Shown here: in pieces, positions 1-7,853 of the stretch
Numbering within the stretch: position 1 is the first letter of the stretch
Layout of the letters: every line of letters begins with the position of its first letter
Assembly (NCBI RefSeq): GCF_003574465.1
Contig: NZ_QOWC01000017.1
Span: 1-64,000 of the forward strand
Reading direction: 5' to 3'
DNA length: 64,000 bases
Source: Methylobacterium crusticola
Lineage (GTDB): Bacteria; Pseudomonadota; Alphaproteobacteria; Rhizobiales; Beijerinckiaceae
The notes under the pieces: generated by a model
Told to the model about the DNA's origin: nothing
Database searches by the model: none
What the model saw: the letters and a program-made list of their open reading frames with translations, nothing else
Position numbers and translations under genes: made by a program

Positions 1-150
1 GGCGTCCTCGGCGAGCGGCCGCGGGCCGAGACGGCGCTCGCGCAGGCCCGGACCGCCCTCGGCCCCGACGCCGCGACGCTCGCGCCCCTCGAGGCGGTCG
101 CCCGCGAGCTCGGGCTCCCGCCCGCAGCCGCGAAGGCGCCCGCCCGGTGA
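1..150 (+). CDS. ccmI: CcmI/CycH, C-terminal end (partial)
   Basis: Reading frame 1 is open from the window edge to a TGA at 148-150 and gives 49 residues. They contain an Ala/Arg/Leu-rich helical stretch (RAETALAQARTAL) typical of the TPR-like C-terminus of CcmI/CycH, which holds apocytochrome c and hands it to the CcmF/H haem ligation complex. The assignment rests mainly on position: in Rhizobiales the order cycH-cycJ-cycK-cycL (ccmI-ccmE-ccmF-ccmH) is conserved, and the next three genes are exactly these. The start and most of the protein lie outside the window. A 283-bp gap with no clear gene separates it from ccmE, wider than expected for this operon. Confidence 0.7.
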   Translation, partial: GVLGERPRAETALAQARTALGPDAATLAPLEAVARELGLPPAAAKAPAR

Positions 151-433
151 GCCGCCCGCGCCCCTCGCCGCGGGGCCGGGGCTCCCCGGCCCGACGCTTC
201 CCGGACCGACGCTCTCCTGCCCGGCCGGCGGAGCGCCGCGACGCCGGGGGGATGCGGCATCCCGGGGATGACCGCAGGGCGGAGTGGAAAAGCCCCGCCG
301 ACCTGCGTAGAGATCGGCCCTCGACGCCAGAGCCGTCCGCCGGGACGGCGAGCCGGGAGACGCCCAGGATGCCCGCGCCGCTGCCCCCCCGCCCCCGCGC
401 GGCCCCGCGCCCGCCCGCCCGCGGGACGCGGCC

Positions 434-904
434 GTGACGCGCAAGCGCCGCCGCTTCGTCCTCATCGCCGTCTGCGGCGCCGTCCTGGCCGTGGCCCTCG
501 GCCTCGTGCTCTCGGCCATGCGCGACAGCATCGTGTTCTTCCGCTCCCCCACCGAGGTGGCGGGCGACAGGGTGGCGCCCGGCACCCGCTTCCGCCTCGG
601 CGGCCTTGTGAAGGACGGCTCGCTGCGGCGCGGGCCCGACGAGAGCGTGGAATTCGCCGTCACCGACACCGGCTCGACCGTGCCTGTGCGCTACCGCGGC
701 CTCCTGCCCGACCTCTTCCGCGAGGGCCAGGGCGTGGTGGCCGAAGGGGTGCTCGAGCCCGGCGGCGTCTTCCGGGCCGACACGGTGCTGGCCAAGCACG
801 ACGAGACCTACATGCCGCGCGAGGTCGCCGATGCCCTGAAGGCGCAGGGCCGCTGGAAGGAGGGCGCGGCGCCCGGCACGGTCTCGCAGACCGCCGTCAA
901 GTAG
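434..904 (+). CDS. ccmE: Cytochrome c-type biogenesis haem chaperone CcmE
   Basis: The product (156 aa, GTG start) is a periplasmic haem chaperone anchored in the inner membrane. It receives haem from CcmC and passes it to CcmF/H for attachment to apocytochrome c. After a basic N-terminus there is one membrane segment (about residues 8-28) and then the OB-fold domain. The haem-binding motif [10 protein letters not shown] places the covalent haem ligand at His122 and the conserved Tyr at 126. The length matches the family. The gene sits directly upstream of ccmF, as in other alphaproteobacterial cyc operons. No in-frame ATG improves on the GTG start, which keeps the usual short basic tail before the membrane helix. 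Confidence 0.95.
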   Translation: MTRKRRRFVLIAVCGAVLAVALGLVLSAMRDSIVFFRSPTEVAGDRVAPGTRFRLGGLVKDGSLRRGPDESVEFAVTDTGSTVPVRYRGLLPDLFREGQGVVAEGVLEPGGVFRADTVLAKHDETYMPREVADALKAQGRWKEGAAPGTVSQTAVK

Positions 905-1113
905 CCCGCCCGGCGTCCGCGCCGGCCGGCGGTCCGCGCCGGGCGCCCCGCGGGCAGTCCGCGCGTCACGCGCGCATGCGGCGGCAAGCGCGCATGCGGC
1001 GGAAGGTCTTCGCGGCGCGGGCCCGGAAGCGGACTAGGATGCCGCCCCGCCCCGGGGCGCCTCACCGCCGCGCCCTCCGGGCGCCGTGCCGCCCCTACCG
1101 AAAGGCCGCTCCC

Positions 1114-3111
1114 TTGCTGATCGAGGTTGGTCACTACGCCCTCGCCCTGGCGCTCGCCCTGTCGCTGACGCAGATGGTGATGCCGGTCTGGGCGAGCCGC
1201 ACTGGGGACCCGGTGCTGCGCGGCGTGACCGTCCCGGCGGCCCTCGCCACCTTCGTGTGCATCGCTTTCGCGTTCGGCGCCTTGACGTATGCTCACGTGA
1301 CGTCGGATTTCTCGGTCCAGAACGTCTTCGAGAACTCCCACTCGATGAAGCCGCTGATCTACAAGATCTCCGGCGTCTGGGGGAACCACGAGGGCTCGAT
1401 GATGCTCTGGGTGCTGATCCTGGCCCTGTTCGGGGCCGTGGTCGCGCTCGCGCGGGACGCGGTGCCGCCGGTGCTGAGGGCCAACACGCTCGGCGTGCAG
1501 GCCGCGATCACCGTGGTGTTCCTGCTCTTCATCCTCACGACCTCGAACCCGTTCGCGCGCCTCAACCCGGCGCCCGTCGAGGGCCGGGACCTCAACCCGC
1601 TGCTCCAGGACCCGGGCCTCGCGATCCACCCGCCGCTCCTCTACCTCGGCTACGTCGGCTTCTCGATCACCTTCGCGTTCGCCATCGCGGCCCTGATCGA
1701 GGGGCGGATCGACGCGGTCTGGGCGCGGGCGGTGCGGCCCTGGACGCTGATCGCCTGGTGCTTCCTCACCGTGGGCATCGCCATGGGCTCGTACTGGGCC
1801 TATTACGAGCTCGGCTGGGGCGGCTGGTGGTTCTGGGACCCGGTCGAGAACGCCTCGCTGATGCCCTGGCTCGCCGGCACGGCGCTCGTGCACTCCACGG
1901 TGGTGATGGAGAAGCGCGACGCCCTGAAGGTCTGGACGGTGCTGCTCGCCATCCTGACCTTCTCGCTCTCGCTGCTCGGCACCTTCCTGGTGCGCTCCGG
2001 CGTGCTCACCTCGGTCCACACCTTCGCGACCGATCCGAGCCGCGGCACCTTCATCCTCGGCATCCTGGTGCTGTTCATCGGCGGCTCGCTCGCGCTCTAC
2101 GCCTGGCGGGCCCCCGGCCTGCGCCAGGGCGGGCTCTTCGCGCCCATCTCCCGCGAGGGCGCGCTCGTGATGAACAACCTCTTCCTGTCGGCGGCCTGCG
2201 CCACCGTCCTCGTCGGCACGCTCTACCCGCTCGTCCTCGAGTCGCTGACGGGGGAGAAGATCTCCGTCGGGGCCCCGTTCTTCAACCTGACCTTCCTGCC
2301 GCTCGCGGTGCCGCTGCTCCTCGTCGTGCCCTTCGGCCAGACCCTGGCCTGGAAGCGGGGGGACATCGCGGCCGCGAGCCAGCGCCTGCTCGCCGCCTTC
2401 GGCCTCGCGCTCGTGCTCGGCCTCGGCGCCGTGGCGCTGACCTGGGGCGGGCCGGTGGCGGCGCCGCTCGGCATCGGGCTCGGCGCCTACCTGATCCTCG
2501 GCGCCGCGATGGAGATCCTCACCCGCGCCCGCGCCCGCTCCCTCGGGCTGTCGCTGCGCCGCGCCGCGGGCCTGCCGCGCTCGGCCTGGGGCACCGCGCT
2601 GGCGCATGCGGGCGTCGGCATCACGGTGATCGGCATCGCCGCCCAGGCCTGGAGCGTCGAGGCCCTCGCCACCGTGCCGCGGGGCGGGCGGATCGGGGCG
2701 GGCCCGTACACGGCGGCCCTCGACGGCATCGTGCCCCGCACCGGCCCGAACTACACCGAGACGGTGGCGCGCCTGACGATCCGCGCCCGGGACGGCGACC
2801 CGGTGGGCACCCTGGAACCCGGCAAGCGCTTCTACGCCTCCCGCAACATGTCGGTGAGCGAGGCCGGCCTCCTCACCCTCGGGGCGAGCCAGGTCTACGC
2901 CAGCGTCGGCGAGACCCAGGCCGACGGCAGCGTGGGCCTGCGCCTCTACTACAAGCCGCTGGTCCTGCTGATCTGGCTCGGCGCCGTCGTGATGGCGCTC
3001 GGCGGCGGGCTCTCCCTCACCGACCGCCGCTTCCGGGTCGGGGCGCCGGCCCTGCGCGCGGCGGCGCGGCGACCCGAGCGGGTGGCGCCCCACTCGGTGC
3101 CGGCGGAGTAG
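1114..3111 (+). CDS. ccmF: Haem lyase subunit CcmF
   Basis: This is the large polytopic inner-membrane subunit of the cytochrome c haem ligation complex, also called CycK. The tryptophan-rich WWD motif (WGGWWFWDPVENA) lies near residues 234-248 and is the site that binds haem from holo-CcmE. Many hydrophobic helices span the whole protein. The chosen TTG start at 1114 gives 665 residues, the usual family size, follows a GAAAGG-like ribosome site at 1100-1105, and starts with LIEVGHYAL, a typical CcmF N-terminus. The frame is open much further upstream, but that sequence is low-complexity Arg/Pro/Ala and overlaps ccmE in another frame, so it is not coding. Four bases separate the gene from ccmH. 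Confidence 0.93.
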   Translation: MLIEVGHYALALALALSLTQMVMPVWASRTGDPVLRGVTVPAALATFVCIAFAFGALTYAHVTSDFSVQNVFENSHSMKPLIYKISGVWGNHEGSMMLWVLILALFGAVVALARDAVPPVLRANTLGVQAAITVVFLLFILTTSNPFARLNPAPVEGRDLNPLLQDPGLAIHPPLLYLGYVGFSITFAFAIAALIEGRIDAVWARAVRPWTLIAWCFLTVGIAMGSYWAYYELGWGGWWFWDPVENASLMPWLAGTALVHSTVVMEKRDALKVWTVLLAILTFSLSLLGTFLVRSGVLTSVHTFATDPSRGTFILGILVLFIGGSLALYAWRAPGLRQGGLFAPISREGALVMNNLFLSAACATVLVGTLYPLVLESLTGEKISVGAPFFNLTFLPLAVPLLLVVPFGQTLAWKRGDIAAASQRLLAAFGLALVLGLGAVALTWGGPVAAPLGIGLGAYLILGAAMEILTRARARSLGLSLRRAAGLPRSAWGTALAHAGVGITVIGIAAQAWSVEALATVPRGGRIGAGPYTAALDGIVPRTGPNYTETVARLTIRARDGDPVGTLEPGKRFYASRNMSVSEAGLLTLGASQVYASVGETQADGSVGLRLYYKPLVLLIWLGAVVMALGGGLSLTDRRFRVGAPALRAAARRPERVAPHSVPAE

Positions 3112-3115
3112 GCCG

Positions 3116-3607
3116 GTGCGCGCCCCCCTCCGCCGCGCCCTGCCGGTGCTCGCCGGCCTCCTCGCCGCCCTGCCGGCGCTGCCCCTGGGGCTCGCCGGGC
3201 CCGCCGCCGCGGTCCAGCCCGACGAGGTGATGCGCGACCCGGGGCTCGAGGCGCGGGCCCGGGCGATCTCGGCGGGCCTGCGCTGCCTCGTGTGCCAGAA
3301 CCAGTCGATCGACGATTCCGACGCGCCGCTCGCCCGCGACCTGCGCCTGATCGTGCGCGAGCGCCTCGGCAAGGGCGACGGCGACGACGCCGTGGTCGCC
3401 TACGTGGTGCGCCGCTACGGCGAGTTCGTGCTGCTGCGCCCGGTGCTGGCCTGGCACACCGCCCTGCTCTGGCTGACGCCGGCCCTGGTCGTCGGCATCG
3501 GCGGGCTCGCCCTGTGGCGCCTCGCCCGGCGGCGCAGGCCGTCCCCGCCCGCCGGCCTGTCGGCGGCCGAGGAGGAGGCGGTGGCGGAGCTGATGCGGCG
3601 GGGATAG
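3116..3607 (+). CDS. ccmH: Cytochrome c maturation protein CcmH (CycL)
   Basis: The product (163 aa, GTG start) is a periplasm-facing thiol oxidoreductase that keeps the apocytochrome c CXXCH cysteines reduced for haem attachment. A signal or anchor helix (about residues 5-32) is followed by the redox motif RCLVCQNQ, with Cys57 and Cys60 separated by two residues. The conserved segment SIDDSDAPLARDLR and a second membrane helix near residues 118-138 follow. This is the CcmH/CycL layout of rhizobia rather than the longer CcmH-CcmI fusion. It starts five bases after the ccmF stop, which suggests translational coupling, and closes the cluster. Confidence 0.93.
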   Translation: MRAPLRRALPVLAGLLAALPALPLGLAGPAAAVQPDEVMRDPGLEARARAISAGLRCLVCQNQSIDDSDAPLARDLRLIVRERLGKGDGDDAVVAYVVRRYGEFVLLRPVLAWHTALLWLTPALVVGIGGLALWRLARRRRPSPPAGLSAAEEEAVAELMRRG

Positions 3608-3630
3608 AAGGGGGCCCGGGACGAGGGCCG

Positions 3631-4068
3631 TCACCCTTTGTGGGCGACGAGGACCGCCCCTGCCGCGATCAGACCCACCCCCAGCCAGTTCGGGCCCGAC
3701 AGGCGCTCCCCCAGGACCGCGACCCCGAACAGCGCGACCAGGACGACGCTGAGCTTGTCGATGGGCGCGACCCGGGCGGCGTCGCCGAGCTTCAGGGCCC
3801 GGAAGTAGCAGATCCACGAGGCGCCCGTCGCCAGGCCGGACAGCACCAGGAACAGGTAGGTGCGTCCCGGGACCGATCCGAGCGGCTGCCACTGGCCGGT
3901 CCCGGCCAGGATCGCGCCGAGCACGCACAGGATCACGACCGTGCGGACGAAGGTGGCGAAGTCCGACGGGACGTTCTCGACGCCGACCTTGGCGAAGATG
4001 GCGGTGAGCGCCGCGAAGACGGCCGAGAGGAGCGCCCAGGCGCGCCACGACGAGTGCCACGGGTCCAT
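3631..4068 (-). CDS. Small EamA-family (drug/metabolite transporter-like) membrane protein
   Basis: The product has 145 residues and begins MDPWHSSWRAWALLSAVFAA. It is highly hydrophobic, with four or five predicted helices, and matches a single EamA (DMT) repeat: helix 1, a short loop with AKVGVENVPSDFATFVRT, and a C-terminal helix ending AAGAVLVAHKG. Full DMT transporters carry two such repeats, so this is a half-size protein that would need to dimerise, like SMR proteins. The substrate is unknown. The frame stays open upstream to 5106, but that part overlaps the LRR-kinase gene and reads as Arg/Pro-rich shadow, so the Met at 4068 is preferred. It converges on ccmH. Confidence 0.8.
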   Translation of the reverse strand: MDPWHSSWRAWALLSAVFAALTAIFAKVGVENVPSDFATFVRTVVILCVLGAILAGTGQWQPLGSVPGRTYLFLVLSGLATGASWICYFRALKLGDAARVAPIDKLSVVLVALFGVAVLGERLSGPNWLGVGLIAAGAVLVAHKG

Positions 4069-4243
4069 GACCACTCCTGAAAGGTCTCCGGGCGGGCGGT
4101 CCGGCCGGCGGCCGCCCGGACGGCGGGCGGGACCGCGCCGGCGTTGCGGGGCCGGCCCCGCCCCTTGTACAGGATCGTCGGGGAGCCCGCGGCGCGCCAG
4201 GCGGCGCGGGGGCTCGCTCATCTTCGCCCCGCAGGTCGACGGC

Positions 4244-5575
4244 ATGACGATCCAGGCCCCGATGTCCGACGTGCTGCACGCGCTCCGGCGGGGCGACCTC
4301 GCCGGGGCGCGGGAGCTGCGCCTCACGGGCGGCCTCGCCGAGTTCCCCCGCGAGATCCTCGGCCTCGCCGACACGCTCGAGCTCCTGGACCTGAGCGGCG
4401 GCACCCTGAGCGACCTGCCGGACGAGCTCGGCCGGCTCCGCAAGCTCCGGGTGCTGTTCTGCTCCGGCAACCGCTTCGCGCGGCTGCCGCCGGTGCTCGG
4501 GGAGTGCCGGTCCCTGAGCCAGATCGGGTTCCGCGGGACGGGCCTGCGCGAGGTCCCGGGCGAGGCGCTTCCGCCCGCCCTGCGCTGGCTCACCCTCACG
4601 GACAACCGGATCGAGCGGCTGCCGGACCGCCTGGGGGAGCGCCCGCTGCTCCAGAAGCTCATGCTGTCGGGCAACCGCCTCACGGCGCTGCCGGCCACGC
4701 TCGCGGGCGCGCGCCGCCTCGAACTGGTGCGGCTCGCGGCCAACCGCATGGAGGCCCTTCCGGAATGGCTGCTCGCGCTGCCGGGCCTCGCCTGGGTCTC
4801 GTGGGCCGGAAACCCCCTCGAGCCAGGGGCGGTCCCGCCCGACGTGCCCCTCGTGCCCTGGTCGCGGCTCGCGCTCGGCGCGCGCCTCGGCGAGGGCGCG
4901 TCCGGGCAGGTGCACCGCGCCCGCTGGCGGCAGGGCCCGGGGCCCGGGCGCACCGTGGCGCTCAAGCTGTTCAAGGGCGCGATGACGAGCGACGGCCTCC
5001 CCGAGCGGGAGATGGCCGCCTGCCTGGCCGCCGGGGAGCACCCGAACCTGACGGGCGGCCTCGGCCGGCTGGCGGGCCACCCGGACGGGGCCCAGGGCCT
5101 CGTCATGCCGCTCCTGCCGGACGGCTGGCGCCCGCTCGCCGGCCCGCCGAGCCTGTCGAGCTGCAGCCGCGACGTCTACGATCCCGGGCTGCGGCTGGCG
5201 CCGGCCTGCGCGGTGCGCATCGCGACCGCGGTCGCGGCGGCCGCGGGCCACCTGCACGCCCGCGGGCTCGGCCACGGCGACCTCTACGGTCACAACGTGG
5301 TCTGGGACGGCGCGGCGGGCGAGGCGCGGCTGAGCGACTTCGGCGCGGCCTCCGGGCTGCCGGCCGGCCGCGCGGGCGACGCCTTGCGGCGGATCGAGGT
5401 GCGGGCCTGGGGCCTGCTCCTCGGCGAGCTGCTCGCGCTCTGCGCGCCGGAGCCCGCGGCAGCGGACGCCCTGCGCCGCCTGGAGCGGGCCTGCGTGCAG
5501 CCCGACGTCTCGGCGCGGCCGACGATGGATGCGGTGCGGGACGCCCTCGACGCCGCGCGGCCGCCGGGGCCCTGA
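4244..5575 (+). CDS. Leucine-rich repeat protein fused to a protein kinase-like domain
   Basis: The product (443 aa) has two parts. Residues 20-195 hold about seven leucine-rich repeats with the LxxLPxxLxxLxxL spacing. Residues 208-440 form a kinase-like fold. A glycine loop GEGASGQV lies at 216-223, the ATP-anchoring lysine in VALKLFK is Lys241, and the catalytic loop reads HGDLYGHNVV with Asp346 and Asn351. The metal-binding DFG is at 365-367. The loop has HGD in place of HRD, seen in several bacterial kinases, so activity is plausible but unproven. No signal peptide or membrane helix is seen, so it is probably cytosolic. The ATG at 4244 was chosen because upstream in-frame sequence is Arg/Pro-rich and overlaps the EamA gene. 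Its target and partner are unknown. Confidence 0.85.
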   Translation: MTIQAPMSDVLHALRRGDLAGARELRLTGGLAEFPREILGLADTLELLDLSGGTLSDLPDELGRLRKLRVLFCSGNRFARLPPVLGECRSLSQIGFRGTGLREVPGEALPPALRWLTLTDNRIERLPDRLGERPLLQKLMLSGNRLTALPATLAGARRLELVRLAANRMEALPEWLLALPGLAWVSWAGNPLEPGAVPPDVPLVPWSRLALGARLGEGASGQVHRARWRQGPGPGRTVALKLFKGAMTSDGLPEREMAACLAAGEHPNLTGGLGRLAGHPDGAQGLVMPLLPDGWRPLAGPPSLSSCSRDVYDPGLRLAPACAVRIATAVAAAAGHLHARGLGHGDLYGHNVVWDGAAGEARLSDFGAASGLPAGRAGDALRRIEVRAWGLLLGELLALCAPEPAAADALRRLERACVQPDVSARPTMDAVRDALDAARPPGP

Positions 5576-5602
5576 GGCGGGGGCGGGCGAGGGCCCGCCC
5601 CG

Positions 5603-6748
5603 TCACGCCGCCGCCCGCAGCGCGGCCCCCGCCCACACCACCCGGTTGCGCCCCAGCGCCTTCGCCCGGTAGAGCGCCCGGTCGGCCCGGGACAGCAGGG
5701 CCTCGAAGTCGCGCCCGCCCGCGGCGAGCCCGACGCTCACCGTGACGGCGAGGCCCGGCAGCAGGTCCGGGCGCATGGCCGCGATGGCCCGGCGCATCGT
5801 CTCGGCGAGCGCGTCCGCCTCCGCCTGGGTCGCCCCGGGGAGCAGGCAGGCGAACTCCTCGCCGCCGAGGCGGCCGAACACCGCCTGCCGCGGCAGCACC
5901 GCCTGGGCGGCCGCGCAGAACCCGACCAGCACCGCGTCGCCGGCGGCGTGGCCCCAGGTGTCGTTGATGCGCTTGAAGTGGTCGAGGTCGAAGAGCAGCA
6001 GCACCGCCGGCCGCGCCGCCAGCAGCCGGGCGGCGTGGGCCGCGAGGGAGCGGCGGTTGGCGACGCCGGTGAGCGGGTCGGTCTCGGCCACCAGGCGCTG
6101 CTCGCGCTCGAGGCGCTCCTTGGCGAGCGCCATGAACAGGAAGGCGACCGCCACCGTGTAGAGCAGGGCCCCGAAGCACAGGATGGCGATCCAGGGCGAC
6201 GCGAGCGGGGTGCCGGTGGGCGGCGGCGGGGCCACGAAGGTCGCCGGGATGCGGACCCAGTAGAGCACGGCCTCGCTGGCGAGCAGGAACGCGGTCGGGT
6301 AGCGCGAGGCCAGGGGCTCGGCCCGGCCGCGCCAGATCTCCCCGGCGGCGAGCAGGCAGTAGAGGCCGGCGACGCCCGAGGCCAGGGCGATCCGGGCCTC
6401 GATCGCGGCGTAGAAGGCCGGCACCGCGCAGGCCGCCGCCCAGGCGAGCGGGCCCGCGGCGATCGCGCGGACGGGCAGTCGCCGGCCCTCGAAGGCGCGG
6501 GCGCCGCCCCAGATCAGCCCGTAGGCGGCGAGCATCAGCGCGTTGGCGAGCCCGATCGAGAGCCAGTCCGGCACGAGGCCGCGCACGCACAGGAGCGCGG
6601 AGGCGAGCGCGCCCACGAGGTGGGCGAGGCCGAGCACGCCGAGGGCGCGCGTGCGCCGGGCCTGGTTCCACGAGACGAGGAAGAGCACGCCGACGATGAA
6701 GGTCACGAAGACCGTCACGGCCATCAGCGTCAGCGCGTCGAGCTTCAT
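5603..6748 (-). CDS. Membrane-bound diguanylate cyclase (GGDEF domain)
   Basis: The product (381 aa) makes the second messenger c-di-GMP from two GTP. The N-terminal half is an integral-membrane sensor of six or more helices without a recognised ligand-binding domain. The C-terminal half is a GGDEF domain: DPLTGVANRR, the metal and GTP-binding FDLDHFKRINDTWGH, and the active-site signature GGEEF at 295-299, an active variant. The autoinhibitory RxxD motif expected just before GGEEF is absent, so product inhibition may be weak. The start at 6748 has a good GGAGG site eight bases upstream. The gene is divergent from a PilZ-domain gene, a likely c-di-GMP receptor, across about 340 bp. Confidence 0.93.
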   Translation of the reverse strand: MKLDALTLMAVTVFVTFIVGVLFLVSWNQARRTRALGVLGLAHLVGALASALLCVRGLVPDWLSIGLANALMLAAYGLIWGGARAFEGRRLPVRAIAAGPLAWAAACAVPAFYAAIEARIALASGVAGLYCLLAAGEIWRGRAEPLASRYPTAFLLASEAVLYWVRIPATFVAPPPPTGTPLASPWIAILCFGALLYTVAVAFLFMALAKERLEREQRLVAETDPLTGVANRRSLAAHAARLLAARPAVLLLFDLDHFKRINDTWGHAAGDAVLVGFCAAAQAVLPRQAVFGRLGGEEFACLLPGATQAEADALAETMRRAIAAMRPDLLPGLAVTVSVGLAAGGRDFEALLSRADRALYRAKALGRNRVVWAGAALRAAA

Positions 6749-7087
6749 CCGCGACCTCCGCGCCGATCCCCGGCGCGCGCCGCCCCGTCCGGGGCCCCCG
6801 CGCGCCGCCCGGAGCCGGCGCGCCCGATTTCCTAGCAGGAAGCGTGGCCGTGCACCAACATCCGGCAACCGGGCGCCGGCCCGACGCGCGCGCCATCCAG
6901 GGGAGAGCCGGCGCCGCCCTCGGCGGGGGACGCCGCCGGGGCCCGTCCCCGAGGTCTCTCCCCCGGGGTCAGGGGCGCCGGATCGTCACGCCCCGTTAAC
7001 CATCCCGGCAAGTCACCCCGTCCGGGGGAGGGCGGCGCCCGGCATTGCCCGTTAGCGTACGGACCTAAAGCGTGGGTTGTATCATCC
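6749..7087. other. Divergent intergenic region, diguanylate cyclase / PilZ
   Basis: This 339-bp stretch lies between divergently transcribed genes and must hold both promoters. No convincing -35/-10 pair or operator was recognised. Short GTTA-containing elements (CCCCGTTAACC near 6991 and CCCGTTAGCG near 7049) occur on the PilZ side. The rest is GC-rich with no supported gene. Confidence 0.5.
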
Positions 7088-7723
7088 ATGATCTTCAATT
7101 CCAGTACGCAGGGTCCGGCCGGGATCCCGGGGCATCCGGCCCTGGCCGCCGCCCCGGACGCGCCCGCGGTCCCGCCCATGGCCTTCCGGGTCAGCGGGCG
7201 CTGCCTGATGGCGAGCGGCGAGGAGCATTGCTGCCTCGCCCGCAGCCTCTCGCTGGACGAGGCCGAGATCGTCGCCCCGGTCGCGGGCCTCGCGGGGGAT
7301 CCGGTGACGATCTACCTCGACGACGTCGGGGCCCTCTCGGGGACGATCCGCAGCACGATGCCCGACGGCTTCCGGGTCGCGGTCGAGGTCGGGCCCGAGC
7401 GGCGCGCACGGCTCGCGGCGCGGCTCGCCTGGGCGGCGGCCCACGCCGGCGAGCGGGTCGACCAGCGCCGCCACGCCCGCATCGTGCCGGCGGCGACCGC
7501 CGTGGAGGTCCGCCTGCCCGACGGCACCTGCGTGGCCGGCACCATCCTCGACCTGTCGATGACCGGGGCCGCCATCGCCCTCGCGGCGCAGCCGGAGGTC
7601 GGCAGCGTGGTGACGGCCGGCAAGCGCTTCGCCACGGTGGTGCGCCACCTCGAGGGCGGCATCGGCGTGCAGTTCAAGCTGCCCTTCCGCCCCGAGACCT
7701 TCAGCCAGCACGTCGTGCTCTGA
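7088..7723 (+). CDS. PilZ-domain protein, putative c-di-GMP receptor
   Basis: The product has 211 residues. The C-terminal half carries a PilZ domain with the c-di-GMP-binding elements QRRHARIVPA (the RxxxR-type switch, about residues 130-139) and DLSMTGAAI (DxSxxG, about 156-164). The N-terminal half (residues 31-110) looks like a second PilZ-like barrel in which these residues are degenerate, so the protein may be a tandem PilZ with one active site. The first 30 residues are Pro/Ala-rich and could be an over-extension, since a later Met opens MAFRVSGR at 7178. The neighbouring diguanylate cyclase suggests a local signalling pair. Confidence 0.82.
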   Translation: MIFNSSTQGPAGIPGHPALAAAPDAPAVPPMAFRVSGRCLMASGEEHCCLARSLSLDEAEIVAPVAGLAGDPVTIYLDDVGALSGTIRSTMPDGFRVAVEVGPERRARLAARLAWAAAHAGERVDQRRHARIVPAATAVEVRLPDGTCVAGTILDLSMTGAAIALAAQPEVGSVVTAGKRFATVVRHLEGGIGVQFKLPFRPETFSQHVVL

Positions 7724-7853
7724 GGCGCGCGGGCCGTACCGGTGGAGGACGGCCCGCTCCGGCATCCGGCGGATAGCCGGCCGGGGGGAAGACTTGCTAT
7801 GAGGGGCGCGGCTGCGGTCCGACCGTGCGCGGCCGTCTGCGCCACGGGAGGCG

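Noticed and set aside
808..3372. Very long minus-strand open frame opposite ccmF
   Set aside because: Its translation is low-complexity Arg/Glu/Gly/His without family features, and the plus strand carries a complete CcmF. Long shadow frames are expected at this GC content. The same applies to the long antisense frames over the RND, ABC and dnaE genes.
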